DNA of 64,000 bases, from NCBI GenBank assembly GCA_016788635.1, contig JAEUSU010000019.1:62001-126000 (forward strand), in the 5' to 3' direction. This document shows, one piece after another, positions 1-8,292 of the stretch (the stretch's first letter is position 1; every line of letters starts with the position of its first letter). Under the pieces are notes generated by a model. It was not told where the DNA came from. It saw only the letters and a program-made list of their open reading frames with translations, and did no database searches. Both the position numbers and the translations under genes were made by a program. Source of the stretch: Flavobacteriales bacterium. GTDB taxonomy: Bacteria > Bacteroidota > Bacteroidia > Flavobacteriales_F > PHOS-HE28.

Positions 1-766
1 TATTAGATAGAGTTCCACCTCCAATAACAAATCCTCCGTCAGCGGATTCAATTATACCCTGTGCAGCATCATATGCAGATCCGCCATAACATCGAGACCA
101 TTGGACCTCTCCGAAGGAATCGATTCGTAAAACCCAAAAATCTACGTCTCCATGATTGCCAGATAGATTTCCATCATTAGAGCTTGTTCCACCAACCAGT
201 ATACAATCTCCATTTGACGCCATAAGCGCATCAGAAACAGTGTCTCCATTTGTGCCGCCATAATTTCTTTGCCACTCAATTACACCACTAGCATCTATCT
301 TGAGCACCCATACATCAGTAAATCCATATGAAACACCAGTAAAATCACCATTTGTAGAACTTGAGTTTCCAACAATGAAATAACCACCATCATCCGCCAC
401 TAAAACATTCATGGCCATATCCGTAGAACTACCACCATAATTTCGAATCCATTGCACTTCTCCAATGCTGTTCAACTTGCAAATCAGATAATCTCGCATA
501 CCTTGATTAGCTGATAAATCGCCATCCGTAGATTGTGTTGTGCCCACGAGGATATAGCCCCCATCTGGACAGGCAGTCATGCCCATTATTCCGTCTTCCT
601 GACTGCCGCCGATTGCGTTCTGCCATAAAATACTTGGCGGTTGCTGTCCGTTGCACCGGTTGATACCCACAATCATTATTCCAAAATAAACGAGGCCGTA
701 TAACAATCGACGTAACAAGATTAATAGAGACATTAATTTCGACTGATTCAAGCCAAACATATGCAT
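1..766 (-). CDS. Secreted repeat protein, C-terminus beyond window (partial)
   Basis: The reading frame enters from the left edge and starts at ATG 766, with further in-frame ATGs at 760 and 733. An in-frame TAA lies just upstream at 776-778. The N-terminus carries arginines, then a hydrophobic stretch (LLYGLVYFGIMIVGI) ending near NGQQ, like a signal peptide. The mature part shows at least four repeats of about 59 residues, each with a W-x4-5-GG-x3-D core (WQNAIGG, WIRNYGG, WQRNYGG, WSRCYGG) and a DGGY/ILVGxT strand. Such delta-60-like repeats are typical of beta-propeller surface proteins of Bacteroidota that often end in a T9SS sorting domain; that end is outside the window. Base composition is clearly AT-richer than the genes to the right, suggesting transfer. 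Function unknown. Confidence 0.8.
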   Translation of the reverse strand, partial: MHMFGLNQSKLMSLLILLRRLLYGLVYFGIMIVGINRCNGQQPPSILWQNAIGGSQEDGIMGMTACPDGGYILVGTTQSTDGDLSANQGMRDYLICKLNSIGEVQWIRNYGGSSTDMAMNVLVADDGGYFIVGNSSSTNGDFTGVSYGFTDVWVLKIDASGVIEWQRNYGGTNGDTVSDALMASNGDCILVGGTSSNDGNLSGNHGDVDFWVLRIDSFGEVQWSRCYGGSAYDAAQGIIESADGGFVIGGGTLSN

Positions 767-775
767 GATACTTTT

Positions 776-1030
776 TTAACTCTCTCCACCTCGCTTAATG
801 ATGCGTCTATTGACAGCTTTTATTGTCTCTTCAAAGTAATCTCTCTCAACGAATTTCATATCGCTCGGAGCAATCAGCTCAATATCTCCACTTTCGAGCT
901 CGACTATCCCACAAGCTTCCACATAGCTAGTGTTTACTGTCATTATTGCACGCTGTGTCCACGTGTGGAAATGACCCCTTCGCCCATCCACAAGAAGCAC
1001 CATCCTGAGCTTCGCTTTTTCACCGTCCAT
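776..1030 (-). CDS. Small hypothetical protein (84 aa)
   Basis: ATG 1030 is preceded by an AAGG box 7 nt upstream; a TTG at 1051 would add seven residues. The product is mixed in composition with no signal peptide or membrane segment, ends in a basic tail (NRRIIKRGGES), and resembles no family I know. It ends 9 nt before the start of the secreted repeat protein, on the same strand and in the same frame, so the two are probably co-transcribed. Like that gene it is AT-richer than the core genes. Amino acid usage looks like a real protein, but no homologue was recognised, so existence is moderately sure and function unknown. Confidence 0.5.
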   Translation of the reverse strand: MDGEKAKLRMVLLVDGRRGHFHTWTQRAIMTVNTSYVEACGIVELESGDIELIAPSDMKFVERDYFEETIKAVNRRIIKRGGES

Positions 1031-1081
1031 TTCTGTGCCTTTTTGCTTCAATCGAGCTTCATTTCATTACAATCCTTTTGA

Positions 1082-1120
1082 ACACCCACAGGGTCCCCGT
1101 ACGTGGGACCCTGCGGGTGT
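1082..1120. terminator. Strong hairpin between nrdA and the AT-rich edge
   Basis: Arms 1082-1097 (ACACCCACAGGGTCCC) and 1105-1120 pair over 16 positions with a single mismatch around a 7-nt loop. It lies 30 nt past the nrdA stop on the minus strand. There is no clear T-tract on either side, which is common for Bacteroidota terminators. It also marks the border between AT-richer and GC-rich DNA. Confidence 0.6.
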
Positions 1121-1149
1121 CAACTACAACTCCAAACGTTGCGTTCGGT

Positions 1150-3591
1150 CTATCCGCTGCACATCTCGCAGGCATCCGGGTTGTCCAGGCTGCAGGCGAT
1201 CTGGGCGGCGGCGAGCTCTTCGGCGCTGGGGCCGTTGGTCACCAGGGGGGCTGTCATCACAGGCTCGCGCAGCTCCATGGTGGCGGCCATGGCGCCCACG
1301 GCGGCCGGCTCGGCCTGCGGGGCGGCCAGCTTGGCCTTGTCCACCGTGAACTTGATGGCGTCCGTGGCGGCCTTGGTGCGCAGGTAGTACATGCCGGTCT
1401 TCAGGCCCGCCTTCCAGCTGTAGAAGTGCATGCTGGTGAGCTTGCCGAAGTTCACGTTCTCCATGAAGATGTTGAGGCTCTGGCTCTGGCAGATGTATGC
1501 GCCGCGGTCGGCGGCCATGTCGATGATGACCTTCTGGCTGATCTCCCACGCGGTCTTGTACAGTTCCTTGAGGTTCTGCGGGATCTCGGGGATGTGCTGC
1601 ACGCTGCCGTTGGCGGCGATGATCTTGTTCTTGAGCTCCTCGCTCCACAGGCCCAGCTTCACCAGGTCGCGCAGCAGGTACTTGTTCACCACGATGAACT
1701 CGCCGCTGAGCACGCGCCGGGTGTAGAGGTTGCTGGTGTAAGGCTCGAAGCACTCGTTGTTGCCCAGGATCTGGGCTGTGCTGGCCGTGGGCATGGGCGC
1801 CAGCAGCAGGCTGTTGCGCACGCCGTGCTCCTTGATCTCCTCGCGCAGCACGTCCCACTCCCAGCGGTCGCTGGGCTTCACGCCCCACATGTCGAACTGG
1901 AAGATGCCCTTGCTGATGGGGCTGCCCGCGTAGGTCTCGTACGCGCCCTCCTCCTTCGCCAGGTCCTTGCTGGCGGTCATGGCGGCGTAGTAGATGGTCT
2001 CGAAGATCTCCCGGTTCAGCACCTTGGCCTCCACGCTGTCGAAGGGATGGCGCATGAGGATGAAGGCGTCCGCCAGGCCCTGCACGCCGATGCCGATGGG
2101 GCGGTGGCGCATGTTGCTGCGGCGCGCCTCGGGAATGGGGTAGTAGTTCTGGTCGATGACGCGGTTGAGGTTGCGCGCCAGCTGGTAGGTGACCTTGAAG
2201 AGCTTGTCATGATCGAAGCGGCCCTTGTCCACGAACTTGGGCAGGGCGATGGAGCCGAGGTTGCACACGGCCACCTCATCGGGGCTGGTGTACTCGATGA
2301 TCTCCGTGCAGAGGTTGGAGCTCTTGATCGTGCCCAGGTTCTGCTGGTTGCTCTTGCGGTTGGCGGCGTCCTTGAAGAGGATGTAGGGGGTACCGGTCTC
2401 GATCTGGCTTTCCAGAATGCGGAACCAGAGCTCCTGCGCCTTGATGGTCTTGCGTCCCTTGCCCTCGGCCTCGTACTTCTCGTAAAGTTCCTCGAAAGCA
2501 TCGCCCCAGGTGTCGCACAGGCCGGGGCATTCGTTGGGACACATCAGTGTCCAGTCGCCACTTTGCTCCACGCGCTTCATGAAGAGGTCGGGGATCCACA
2601 TGGCGTAGAAGAGGTCGCGGGCGCGGAGTTCCTCCTTGCCGTGGTTCTTCTTCAACTCCAGGAAGTCCTCCACGTCGGCATGCCAGGGTTCGAGGTAGAT
2701 GGCGAAGCTGCCCTTGCGCTTGCCACCGCCCTGGTCCACGTAGCGGGCCGTGTCATTGAACACGCGCAGCATGGGCACGATGCCGTTGCTGGTGCCATTG
2801 GTGCCCTTGATGTAGCTGCCCTTGGCGCGCAGGTTGTGCACGCTGAGGCCGATGCCGCCGGCGCTCTGGCTGATCTGGGCGCACTGCTTGAGGGTGTCGT
2901 AGATGCCACTGATGCTGTCATCCTTCAGCTGCAACAGGAAGCAGCTGCTCATCTGCGGTTTCGGCGTGCCGGCATTGAAGAGCGTGGGGGTGGCGTGGGT
3001 GTACCAGCCCTCGCTGAGGTCGTTGTAGGTGGCGACCACGTTCTCCATGTCGCCCTTGTGAATACCCAGGGCCACGCGCATGAGCATGTGCTGCGGGCGC
3101 TCCACCACCTTGCCGTCCAGCCGCAGCAGGTAGCTGCGCTCCAGCGTTTTGAAGCCGAAGAAGTCGTAGGTGAAGTCGCGGTCGTAGATGATGGAGCTGT
3201 CCAGCAGTTCAGCGTGCTCCTCCACCAAGGCGTACACATCCTCGGCCAGTAGGCTGGCGCGCTGGCCGGTCTTGGGGTCCACGTAGTCGTAGAGGTCCTT
3301 CATGGTCTCGCTGAAGGACTTCTTGGTGTTCTTGTGCAGGTTGCTCACCGCTATGCGGCTGGCAAGCTGGGCATAGTCCGGGTGGCGCACCGTAAGGGTG
3401 GCGGCCACCTCGGCGGCCAGGTTGTCCAGCTCGGTGGTGGTCACGCCATCGTAGATGCCCTCGATGACCTTGAGGGTCACCTGGGTGGCATCCACCATGG
3501 GGTCCAGGCCGTAGCACAGCTTCTTGAGCCGGGCTGTGATCTTGTCGAACTTCACCGCCTCCCGGCGTCCGTCGCGCTTGAATACGTACAT
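1150..3591 (-). CDS. nrdA: Ribonucleoside-diphosphate reductase, alpha subunit (class Ia)
   Basis: Reduces ribonucleoside diphosphates to deoxy forms together with the NrdB radical subunit. The 813-residue product has an N-terminal ATP-cone (residues 1-95), then the ten-stranded catalytic barrel. Visible active-site residues: C217 and C443 as the redox pair, N426/C428/E430 in the SSNLCTE motif with C428 as the thiyl radical site, the MYYLR tyrosine pair near the end of the barrel, and a C-terminal shuttle pair C808/C811 (CEMC). The [13 protein letters not shown] and C-terminal CSLxN-C-x2-C patterns match the eukaryote-like class I lineage rather than E. coli NrdA. Lies 234 nt downstream of nrdB on the same strand, so the order is nrdB then nrdA. 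Confidence 0.97.
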   Translation of the reverse strand: MYVFKRDGRREAVKFDKITARLKKLCYGLDPMVDATQVTLKVIEGIYDGVTTTELDNLAAEVAATLTVRHPDYAQLASRIAVSNLHKNTKKSFSETMKDLYDYVDPKTGQRASLLAEDVYALVEEHAELLDSSIIYDRDFTYDFFGFKTLERSYLLRLDGKVVERPQHMLMRVALGIHKGDMENVVATYNDLSEGWYTHATPTLFNAGTPKPQMSSCFLLQLKDDSISGIYDTLKQCAQISQSAGGIGLSVHNLRAKGSYIKGTNGTSNGIVPMLRVFNDTARYVDQGGGKRKGSFAIYLEPWHADVEDFLELKKNHGKEELRARDLFYAMWIPDLFMKRVEQSGDWTLMCPNECPGLCDTWGDAFEELYEKYEAEGKGRKTIKAQELWFRILESQIETGTPYILFKDAANRKSNQQNLGTIKSSNLCTEIIEYTSPDEVAVCNLGSIALPKFVDKGRFDHDKLFKVTYQLARNLNRVIDQNYYPIPEARRSNMRHRPIGIGVQGLADAFILMRHPFDSVEAKVLNREIFETIYYAAMTASKDLAKEEGAYETYAGSPISKGIFQFDMWGVKPSDRWEWDVLREEIKEHGVRNSLLLAPMPTASTAQILGNNECFEPYTSNLYTRRVLSGEFIVVNKYLLRDLVKLGLWSEELKNKIIAANGSVQHIPEIPQNLKELYKTAWEISQKVIIDMAADRGAYICQSQSLNIFMENVNFGKLTSMHFYSWKAGLKTGMYYLRTKAATDAIKFTVDKAKLAAPQAEPAAVGAMAATMELREPVMTAPLVTNGPSAEELAAAQIACSLDNPDACEMCSG

Positions 3592-3747
3592 GTTCTCTCG
3601 ATGCGTTTGGTGTTGGTGGGCCGCTCGGCTCCCGCTTTGCGGCGTGTTGCTTTTTCCGTCAATGACGGGGGTTACAAGGTGTGCCCCGTTCGATCGCTTT
3701 TCTTATTGCCCCGGTGGTCGATCATTCACCGCGCGGTGTTAGTTGGC

Positions 3748-3815
3748 GGGTTGGTGGTTGACCTGAAGGTGGGTTGGGGGGTGGGCCCTCTCAACCCTCA
3801 ACCTCACACCAACCC
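3748..3815. repeat. GTTG/CAAC-rich imperfect hairpin after nrdB
   Basis: GGGTTGGTG at 3748-3756 pairs with CACCAACCC at 3807-3815, and the intervening DNA is made of GGTTG and CAACC words, including CTCAACCCTCAACCTCAC. It follows the nrdB stop directly (11 nt) and may act as its terminator. Closely similar words recur after the sdhC stop near 57410-57484. Confidence 0.55.
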
Positions 3816-3825
3816 TTACCCTGCA

Positions 3826-4866
3826 TTAGAAGTCCGCATCCAGCGTGAACTTGTTCTCCTCCTTTCGCTGGTTCATCACGCCGGCCTTCTGGTACTCGCC
3901 CACACGCTTCTCGAAGAAGTTGGTCTTGCCCTGCAGACTGATCATCTCCATGAAGTCGAAGGGATTGGTGGCATTGTACACCTTCTCGTTGCCGAGCTCC
4001 ACGAGCAGGCGGTCGGCCACGAACTCGATGTACTGCTGCATGAGCTTGGCGTTCATGCCAATGAGGTTCACGGGCAGGGCGTCGGTCACGAACTCCTTCT
4101 CGATCTCCACGGCATCGGTGATGATGCGTTCCACGGTTTTCTTGGGCATGCGGTGGAGCAGGTGCTTGGTGTAGAGCATGCAGGCGAAGTCGCAGTGCAG
4201 GCCCTCGTCGCGGCTGATGAGCTCGTTGCTGAAGCTGAGGCCGGGCATAAGGCCGCGCTTCTTGAGCCAGAAGATGCTGCAGAAGCTGCCGCTGAAGAAG
4301 ATGCCCTCCACGGCGGCGAAGGCGATGAGGCGCTCGGCGAAGCTGCCCTTGCTGATCCAGCGCAGGGCCCACTCGGCCTTCTTCTGCACACAGGGCACCG
4401 TATCGATGGCGTGCAGGAGCCGGTCTTTCTCGAGGGGCTCCTTGATGAGGGTGTCAATGAGCAGGCTGTACGTCTCGCTGTGGATGTTCTCCATGGCGAT
4501 CTGGAAGCCATAGAAGAAGCGGGCCTCGGGGTATTGCACTTCGTGCAGGAAGTTCTCGGCCAGGTTCTCGTTCACAATGCCATCACTGGCCGCGAAGAAG
4601 GCCAGCACGTGCTTGATGAAATAGCGCTCGTCATCATTGAGCTTGTCCGCCCAGTCGGTCAGGTCGGCGTGCAGGTCGATCTCCTCGGCGGTCCAGAAGC
4701 TGGCCTCGTGCTTTTTGTAGAACTGCCAGATGTCGTGGTGTTGGATGGGGAAGATGACGAATCGGTCCTTGTTCTCCTTCAGCAGGGGTTCGTTCTGCTC
4801 CTCGGTGCTGCGGGGCAGCGCATCCTCCAGGCTCATCTGGTTCTCCGCACGGTTCTGGTTCTCCAT
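3826..4866 (-). CDS. nrdB: Ribonucleoside-diphosphate reductase, beta subunit (class Ia, eukaryote-like)
   Basis: Holds the di-iron site and tyrosyl radical that start catalysis in NrdA. I chose ATG 4866 (346 aa); an in-frame GTG at 4917 would add 17 residues that look non-coding. From the ATG the di-iron ligands are D95, E126, H129, E187, E221 and H224, and the radical tyrosine is Y133 in IHSETYSLL. The last residues FTLDADF match the tail that docks R2 to R1 in mammals. Long stretches ([34 protein letters not shown]) are nearly those of mouse R2. A normal Y-radical, Fe-type R2 is therefore expected. Transcribed before nrdA; the upstream 460 nt carry palindromes that could be control sites, but no NrdR box was recognised. 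Confidence 0.96.
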   Translation of the reverse strand: MENQNRAENQMSLEDALPRSTEEQNEPLLKENKDRFVIFPIQHHDIWQFYKKHEASFWTAEEIDLHADLTDWADKLNDDERYFIKHVLAFFAASDGIVNENLAENFLHEVQYPEARFFYGFQIAMENIHSETYSLLIDTLIKEPLEKDRLLHAIDTVPCVQKKAEWALRWISKGSFAERLIAFAAVEGIFFSGSFCSIFWLKKRGLMPGLSFSNELISRDEGLHCDFACMLYTKHLLHRMPKKTVERIITDAVEIEKEFVTDALPVNLIGMNAKLMQQYIEFVADRLLVELGNEKVYNATNPFDFMEMISLQGKTNFFEKRVGEYQKAGVMNQRKEENKFTLDADF

Positions 4867-5328
4867 GGTCAAGTGGGTTTCGGTCAGGGGCAAAGGTTCC
4901 TTGGCGGGTGCAGGCACCCGTTTTTTTCATGCACGGTCTTGAAGAAGGTTCCCGGTTCGGATCGGTCGATCACCCCCGGGCTGACAAAGATGTCAGCGAA
5001 GGGGTGCCTGACCAAGGCCTCCGGAGGCCTTGCTTTCCGGAGTTTTCAACACGGCCCGGTGCGGTCCGTCGTTGCTGGGGAGGACACACTCGCGAAATAC
5101 GCAAGCCTGAATTTCCAACGATCGTTGAACAGCACGGGAGCATCTGTGTTGATGCGGGTTTCCGGCATTCACACACCCTTGATCCCGCGACTTCCGGAGC
5201 ATCCCGCCTGCCTCCCATCCACAAGTGACGCATACACGCACGTTACGTGTACTTCACCGTGGCTTCATGCCGCATGCACAAGGTCGTTTTGTTGGGCTGC
5301 CCGCCGCAATTCCCACCGGCCGGGCCAT
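4867..5328. other. Long upstream region of nrdB without a gene
   Basis: No credible coding frame was found. It holds a TGACA-AAGA-TGTCA dyad (4982-4995), a perfect 20-bp palindrome (5013-5032) and otherwise unremarkable DNA. As the only upstream region of nrdB it probably contains the promoter and control sites of the reductase operon, and it also contains the 3' flank of the DUF3109 gene, which is transcribed in the same direction. Confidence 0.5.
5013..5032. repeat. Perfect 20-bp palindrome upstream of nrdB
   Basis: CAAGGCCTCCGGAGGCCTTG reads identically on both strands. With no loop it is better suited to binding a dimeric protein than to forming an RNA hairpin. It lies 147 nt upstream of the chosen nrdB start and 297 nt after the DUF3109 stop. 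Confidence 0.6.
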
Positions 5329-5925
5329 TCAGCACTGGCCAGCCCGCTTGGGCCTAGCCAGCCACGCATTGTAGAGCTCCTCAAGCTCATCATACCACTG
5401 CTGTCCGTACTTCCGCACCAGGGGGTCCTTCAAGAAGCGGAACACGGGCACATCCAGCTTGGCGCCGCAGGTGCAGGCCGGCTTGCAGATGGGCCACTCG
5501 TGGTAGTTGAGGGCTTCGCCGGTCCCCAGCTTCTCCACGCGGATGGGGTACAGGTGGCAGCTGATGGGCTTGTGGAAGGGGATCTCGTCGTTGCGGTAGG
5601 CCTTCTCAATGCCACACTGCCAGATGCCGCGGCTGTCCTTCTTGGCGAATGCACATTCGGCGTACTCCTCCACCAAGGGGGTCACCAGTTCGCCGTCCAT
5701 GTCCACCACGCTGGTGCCCTGCTCCTGCACGGCTTTCCGGCCACGCGCGGTCATGTACGGCTCAATGTCCTTCAAGTGCTTTTTGATCAGGCGTGCCTCC
5801 TCGGGCTCCAGCGGGGCGCCGCTGTCACCCTGCTCGCAACAGGCGCCCTTGCAGGCGCTCAGGTCGCACACGAAACGCTTCTCGAACAGGTCCTCGCTGA
5901 GGAGGACGCCCCGGTGGTGGATCAC
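5329..5925 (-). CDS. DUF3109 family protein (cysteine-rich, YkgJ-like)
   Basis: A 198-residue soluble protein starting at GTG 5925 (MIHHRG). Cysteines are arranged as C-x4-C-x3-CC near the N-terminus (CDLSACKGACC), then single cysteines in ECAF, WQCG and SCHLYPIR, and a C-terminal CKPACTCG. This layout is that of the DUF3109 / zinc-iron-chelating cluster family common in Bacteroidota; a bound metal or Fe-S cluster is likely but the function is not known. The start codon stands only 4 nt after a TAGCTTCG promoter element, so the mRNA may be leaderless. Confidence 0.88.
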   Translation of the reverse strand: MIHHRGVLLSEDLFEKRFVCDLSACKGACCEQGDSGAPLEPEEARLIKKHLKDIEPYMTARGRKAVQEQGTSVVDMDGELVTPLVEEYAECAFAKKDSRGIWQCGIEKAYRNDEIPFHKPISCHLYPIRVEKLGTGEALNYHEWPICKPACTCGAKLDVPVFRFLKDPLVRKYGQQWYDELEELYNAWLARPKRAGQC

Positions 5926-5929
5926 GCGG

Positions 5930-5937
5930 CGAAGCTA
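5930..5937 (-). promoter_or_regulatory. Bacteroidota -7 element TAGCTTCG, DUF3109 gene
   Basis: Matches TAnnTTTG with C at position 7 and ends 4 nt before GTG 5925, placing the expected transcription start at or next to the start codon. No clear -33 TTG was found. Confidence 0.45.
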
Positions 5938-6143
5938 CGGGGGTGTACCAGTTGCTGGGCTGTGGCACCCAATGGACGCACCATGGCCCCCAAGGACCAA
6001 GGCCTCCGACCGTGTCCTTTGGGCTCCATTCGTACACTGCAGAACAGAACGCCCCCCGTCTGCGCATCTTTGCCGCCGCGTTGCCGAAGGTTTCCAGGGC
6101 ATACGCACATACCGCCTTCGCCTAAAGCTACGGCGGCTGAGAC

Positions 6144-7685
6144 ATGAGCAATCAAGAAGACCGCCTCAAGACCCTCATCGGCCATGCCAAGGAGTATGGC
6201 TTCGTGTTCCCCAGCAGTGAGATCTACGACGGCCTCAGCGCCACCTACGACTACGGCCCCTACGGCGCCGAGCTGAAGGCCAACATCCGCCGTTACTGGT
6301 GGGAGGCCATGGTGAAGCTCAACGAGCACATCGTGGGCATCGACGCGGCCATCTTCATGCACCCCACCGTGTGGAAGGCCAGCGGCCACGTGGACGCTTT
6401 CAATGATCCGCTGATCGACAACAAGGACAGCAAGAAGCGCTACCGTGCGGACGTGCTGCTGGAAGAGCACATCGGCAAGTACGAGCAGAAGATCGCCAAG
6501 GAGATCGAGAAAGCACGCGGCAAATACGGTGAGGCCTTCGATGAAGCGCAGTTCCGCGCCACCAACCCCAATGTGAAGCGCAGCCAGGAGCGCATCGATG
6601 CGGTGGAAGGGCGCATGAAGGAAGCGCTGAACAACAACGACCTGGAGGCCGTGCGCCAGCTTATCATCGACGAGGAGATCAAGTGCCCGGTGAGCGGCAC
6701 CGGCAACTGGACCGAGGTGCGGCAGTTCAACCTGATGTTCGCCACCGAGCTGGGCAGCGTGAGCGGTGAGAGCAGCACCATCTACCTGCGTCCCGAAACG
6801 GCACAAGGCATCTTCGTGAACTTCCTCAACGTGCAGAAGAGCGCGCGCATGAAGGTCCCCTTCGGCATCGCGCAGACCGGCAAGGCCTTCCGTAACGAGA
6901 TCGTGGCGCGGCAGTTCGTGTTCCGCATGCGCGAGTTCGAGCAGATGGAGATGCAGTTCTTCGTGAAGCCCGGCACCGAAATGGAGTGGTACGCCCATTG
7001 GAAGGAGTACCGCATGAAGTGGCACCGCGCCCTGGGCCTGCCCGCAGAGCACTACCGCTTCCACGACCACATCAAACTGGCGCACTACGCCAACGCGGCC
7101 TGCGACATCGAGTTCCAGTTCCCCATGGGCTTCAAAGAGCTGGAAGGCATCCACAGCCGCACGGACTTCGACCTCGGCAGCCACGAGAAGTTCAGCGGTA
7201 GAAAGCTGCAGTACTTCGATCCCGAGGCCAACGAGAGCTATGTGCCCTACGTGGTGGAAACCTCGATCGGACTGGACCGCATGTTCCTCGCCATCCTGAG
7301 CGCGGCATACGACGAAGAGAAGCTGGAAGGCGGCGAGGAACGCGTAGTGTTGCGCATCCCGGCCCAACTCGCACCGGTGAAGGTGGCGGTGCTACCGCTG
7401 ATCAAGAAGGAAGGCCTGCCCGAAAAGGCCCGCGAGATCATGGACCGCCTCAAGCTGGACCACAACTGCCAGTACGACGAGAAGGACAGCATCGGCAAGC
7501 GCTACCGCCGCCAGGACGCCATCGGCACACCTTACTGCATCACGGTGGACCACGAAACGCTGGTCGATAACGCCGTCACCATCCGCGAGCGTGACAGCAT
7601 GAAGCAGGAACGCGTGCCCATCAGCGAGGTGGAGCGGCTCGTGGGGGAGAAGGTTGACCTACGGGGGCTGTTGCGGAAGCTCTAG
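6144..7685 (+). CDS. glyS: Glycine--tRNA ligase (one-chain, dimeric type)
   Basis: Charges tRNA-Gly with glycine. At 513 residues it is the one-subunit alpha2 class II enzyme of the eukaryote/archaea-like type used by Bacteroidota, not the GlyQ/GlyS tetramer. Visible class II signatures: motif 1 region DYGPYGAELKANI near residue 35, motif 2 around FRNEIVARQFVFRMREFEQMEM, the TSIGLDRMFL motif 3, and a C-terminal anticodon-binding domain (APVKVAVLPL onward). The mid-protein insert with a coiled region (residues 105-190) belongs to the family. The 218-nt gap to the divergent DUF3109 gene must hold promoters of both; a weak CATCTTTG (6065-6072) is the best candidate. Confidence 0.96.
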   Translation: MSNQEDRLKTLIGHAKEYGFVFPSSEIYDGLSATYDYGPYGAELKANIRRYWWEAMVKLNEHIVGIDAAIFMHPTVWKASGHVDAFNDPLIDNKDSKKRYRADVLLEEHIGKYEQKIAKEIEKARGKYGEAFDEAQFRATNPNVKRSQERIDAVEGRMKEALNNNDLEAVRQLIIDEEIKCPVSGTGNWTEVRQFNLMFATELGSVSGESSTIYLRPETAQGIFVNFLNVQKSARMKVPFGIAQTGKAFRNEIVARQFVFRMREFEQMEMQFFVKPGTEMEWYAHWKEYRMKWHRALGLPAEHYRFHDHIKLAHYANAACDIEFQFPMGFKELEGIHSRTDFDLGSHEKFSGRKLQYFDPEANESYVPYVVETSIGLDRMFLAILSAAYDEEKLEGGEERVVLRIPAQLAPVKVAVLPLIKKEGLPEKAREIMDRLKLDHNCQYDEKDSIGKRYRRQDAIGTPYCITVDHETLVDNAVTIRERDSMKQERVPISEVERLVGEKVDLRGLLRKL

Positions 7686-7698
7686 CGCGGTATCTTCG
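7671..7698 (+). promoter_or_regulatory. Probable promoter of tRNA-Leu
   Basis: TTG at 7671-7673, 17 nt spacer, then TATCTTCG at 7691-7698, 14 nt before the mature tRNA. It overlaps the end of glyS, so the tRNA can be made independently of that gene. Confidence 0.5.
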
Positions 7699-7712
7699 CA
7701 GCCCCAATACCC

Positions 7713-7793
7713 ACCCAGGTGGCGGAATGGTAGACGCGCTGGTCTCAAACACCAGTGACGCAAGTCGTGCGGGTTCGAGTCCCGCCCTGGGTA
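7713..7793 (+). tRNA. tRNA-Leu (anticodon CAA)
   Basis: An 81-nt cloverleaf with a long variable arm. Acceptor ACCCAGG pairs with CCTGGGT; the D loop contains GGAATGGTAGA; the anticodon stem CTGGT/ACCAG encloses CTCAAAC giving CAA, which reads UUG; the variable arm is TGACG-CAAG-TCGT; the T arm is GCGGG-TTCGAGT-CCCGC. The discriminator is A and CCA is not encoded, so it must be added after transcription. Confidence 0.97.
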
Positions 7794-7798
7794 CTCCA

Positions 7799-7838
7799 CC
7801 GATCGGTCGGTCAGCCGATCGGTCGATCAGCCGACCGG
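7799..7838. repeat. Short tandem repeat between tRNA-Leu and the deaminase gene
   Basis: Two 16-nt units (CCGATCGGTCGGTCAG and CCGATCGGTCGATCAG) followed by a partial CCGACCGG. The units also pair internally (CGGTCGG with CCGACCG), so this could terminate the tRNA transcript or form the leader of the next gene. Confidence 0.6.
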
Positions 7839-8288
7839 ATGCAGCAGCACGAGCTGGTCTACCCCGACCCCGCCAAGCAGGAACGCTATGACCGCGCCTA
7901 CATGCGTATGGCCTGTGAATGGGCGCAATTGAGCCACTGCACACGCAAGAAAGTGGGCGCCCTCATTGTGAAGGAAGGCATGATCATCAGCGACGGTTAC
8001 AACGGCACGCCCACGGGTTTCCCCAATGATTGTGAGGACGGGAACGGTATGACGCTCTGGTACGTTCTGCATGCCGAGGCCAATGCCATCATGAAGGTGG
8101 CCCGCAGCACGAACAACGCCCGCAATGCCACGTTGTACCTCACGCATTCGCCGTGCAAGGAATGCAGCAAGCTTATCCTGCAGGCAGGCATCAAACGCCT
8201 GGTATACCTGGATGCCTACAAGGACCCCGCAGGGCTTGACCTGCTGCACAACGGCGGTGTGCTGATCCACCAACTGACCACGGCTTGA
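7839..8288 (+). CDS. Deoxycytidylate (dCMP) deaminase family protein
   Basis: A 149-residue zinc deaminase of the cytidine/dCMP family. H78 and E80 (HAE) give the first zinc ligand and the proton shuttle, and C106/C109 (PCKEC) give the other ligands. The SDGYNGTPTGF segment is typical of dCMP deaminases, which turn dCMP to dUMP for dTTP synthesis. Frames extending upstream run through the tRNA and repeat, so ATG 7839 is the start. It ends 4 nt before the protease gene, suggesting co-transcription. Related ComE-type deaminases cannot be excluded. Confidence 0.9.
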   Translation: MQQHELVYPDPAKQERYDRAYMRMACEWAQLSHCTRKKVGALIVKEGMIISDGYNGTPTGFPNDCEDGNGMTLWYVLHAEANAIMKVARSTNNARNATLYLTHSPCKECSKLILQAGIKRLVYLDAYKDPAGLDLLHNGGVLIHQLTTA

Positions 8289-8292
8289 GGGC

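Noticed and set aside
4970-5233. Small open frames in the nrdB upstream region
   Set aside because: Arg/Pro/Cys-rich translations on both strands that cross the palindromes; no homology or start signal.
1078-6147. Very long open frames on the plus strand opposite nrdA and nrdB
   Set aside because: They are frame shadows caused by GC-rich codons of the real genes; the translations are H/L/A/V/G-rich with no domain and they span gene gaps.
5922-7367. Long frame opposite glyS and a similar one opposite the ctp gene (8362-9879)
   Set aside because: Shadows of strong coding genes; no motif and improbable amino acid usage.
7799-7838. CRISPR-like repeat
   Set aside because: Only two and a half 16-nt units without spacers; also the CAACCTG units near 57470 lack spacers.
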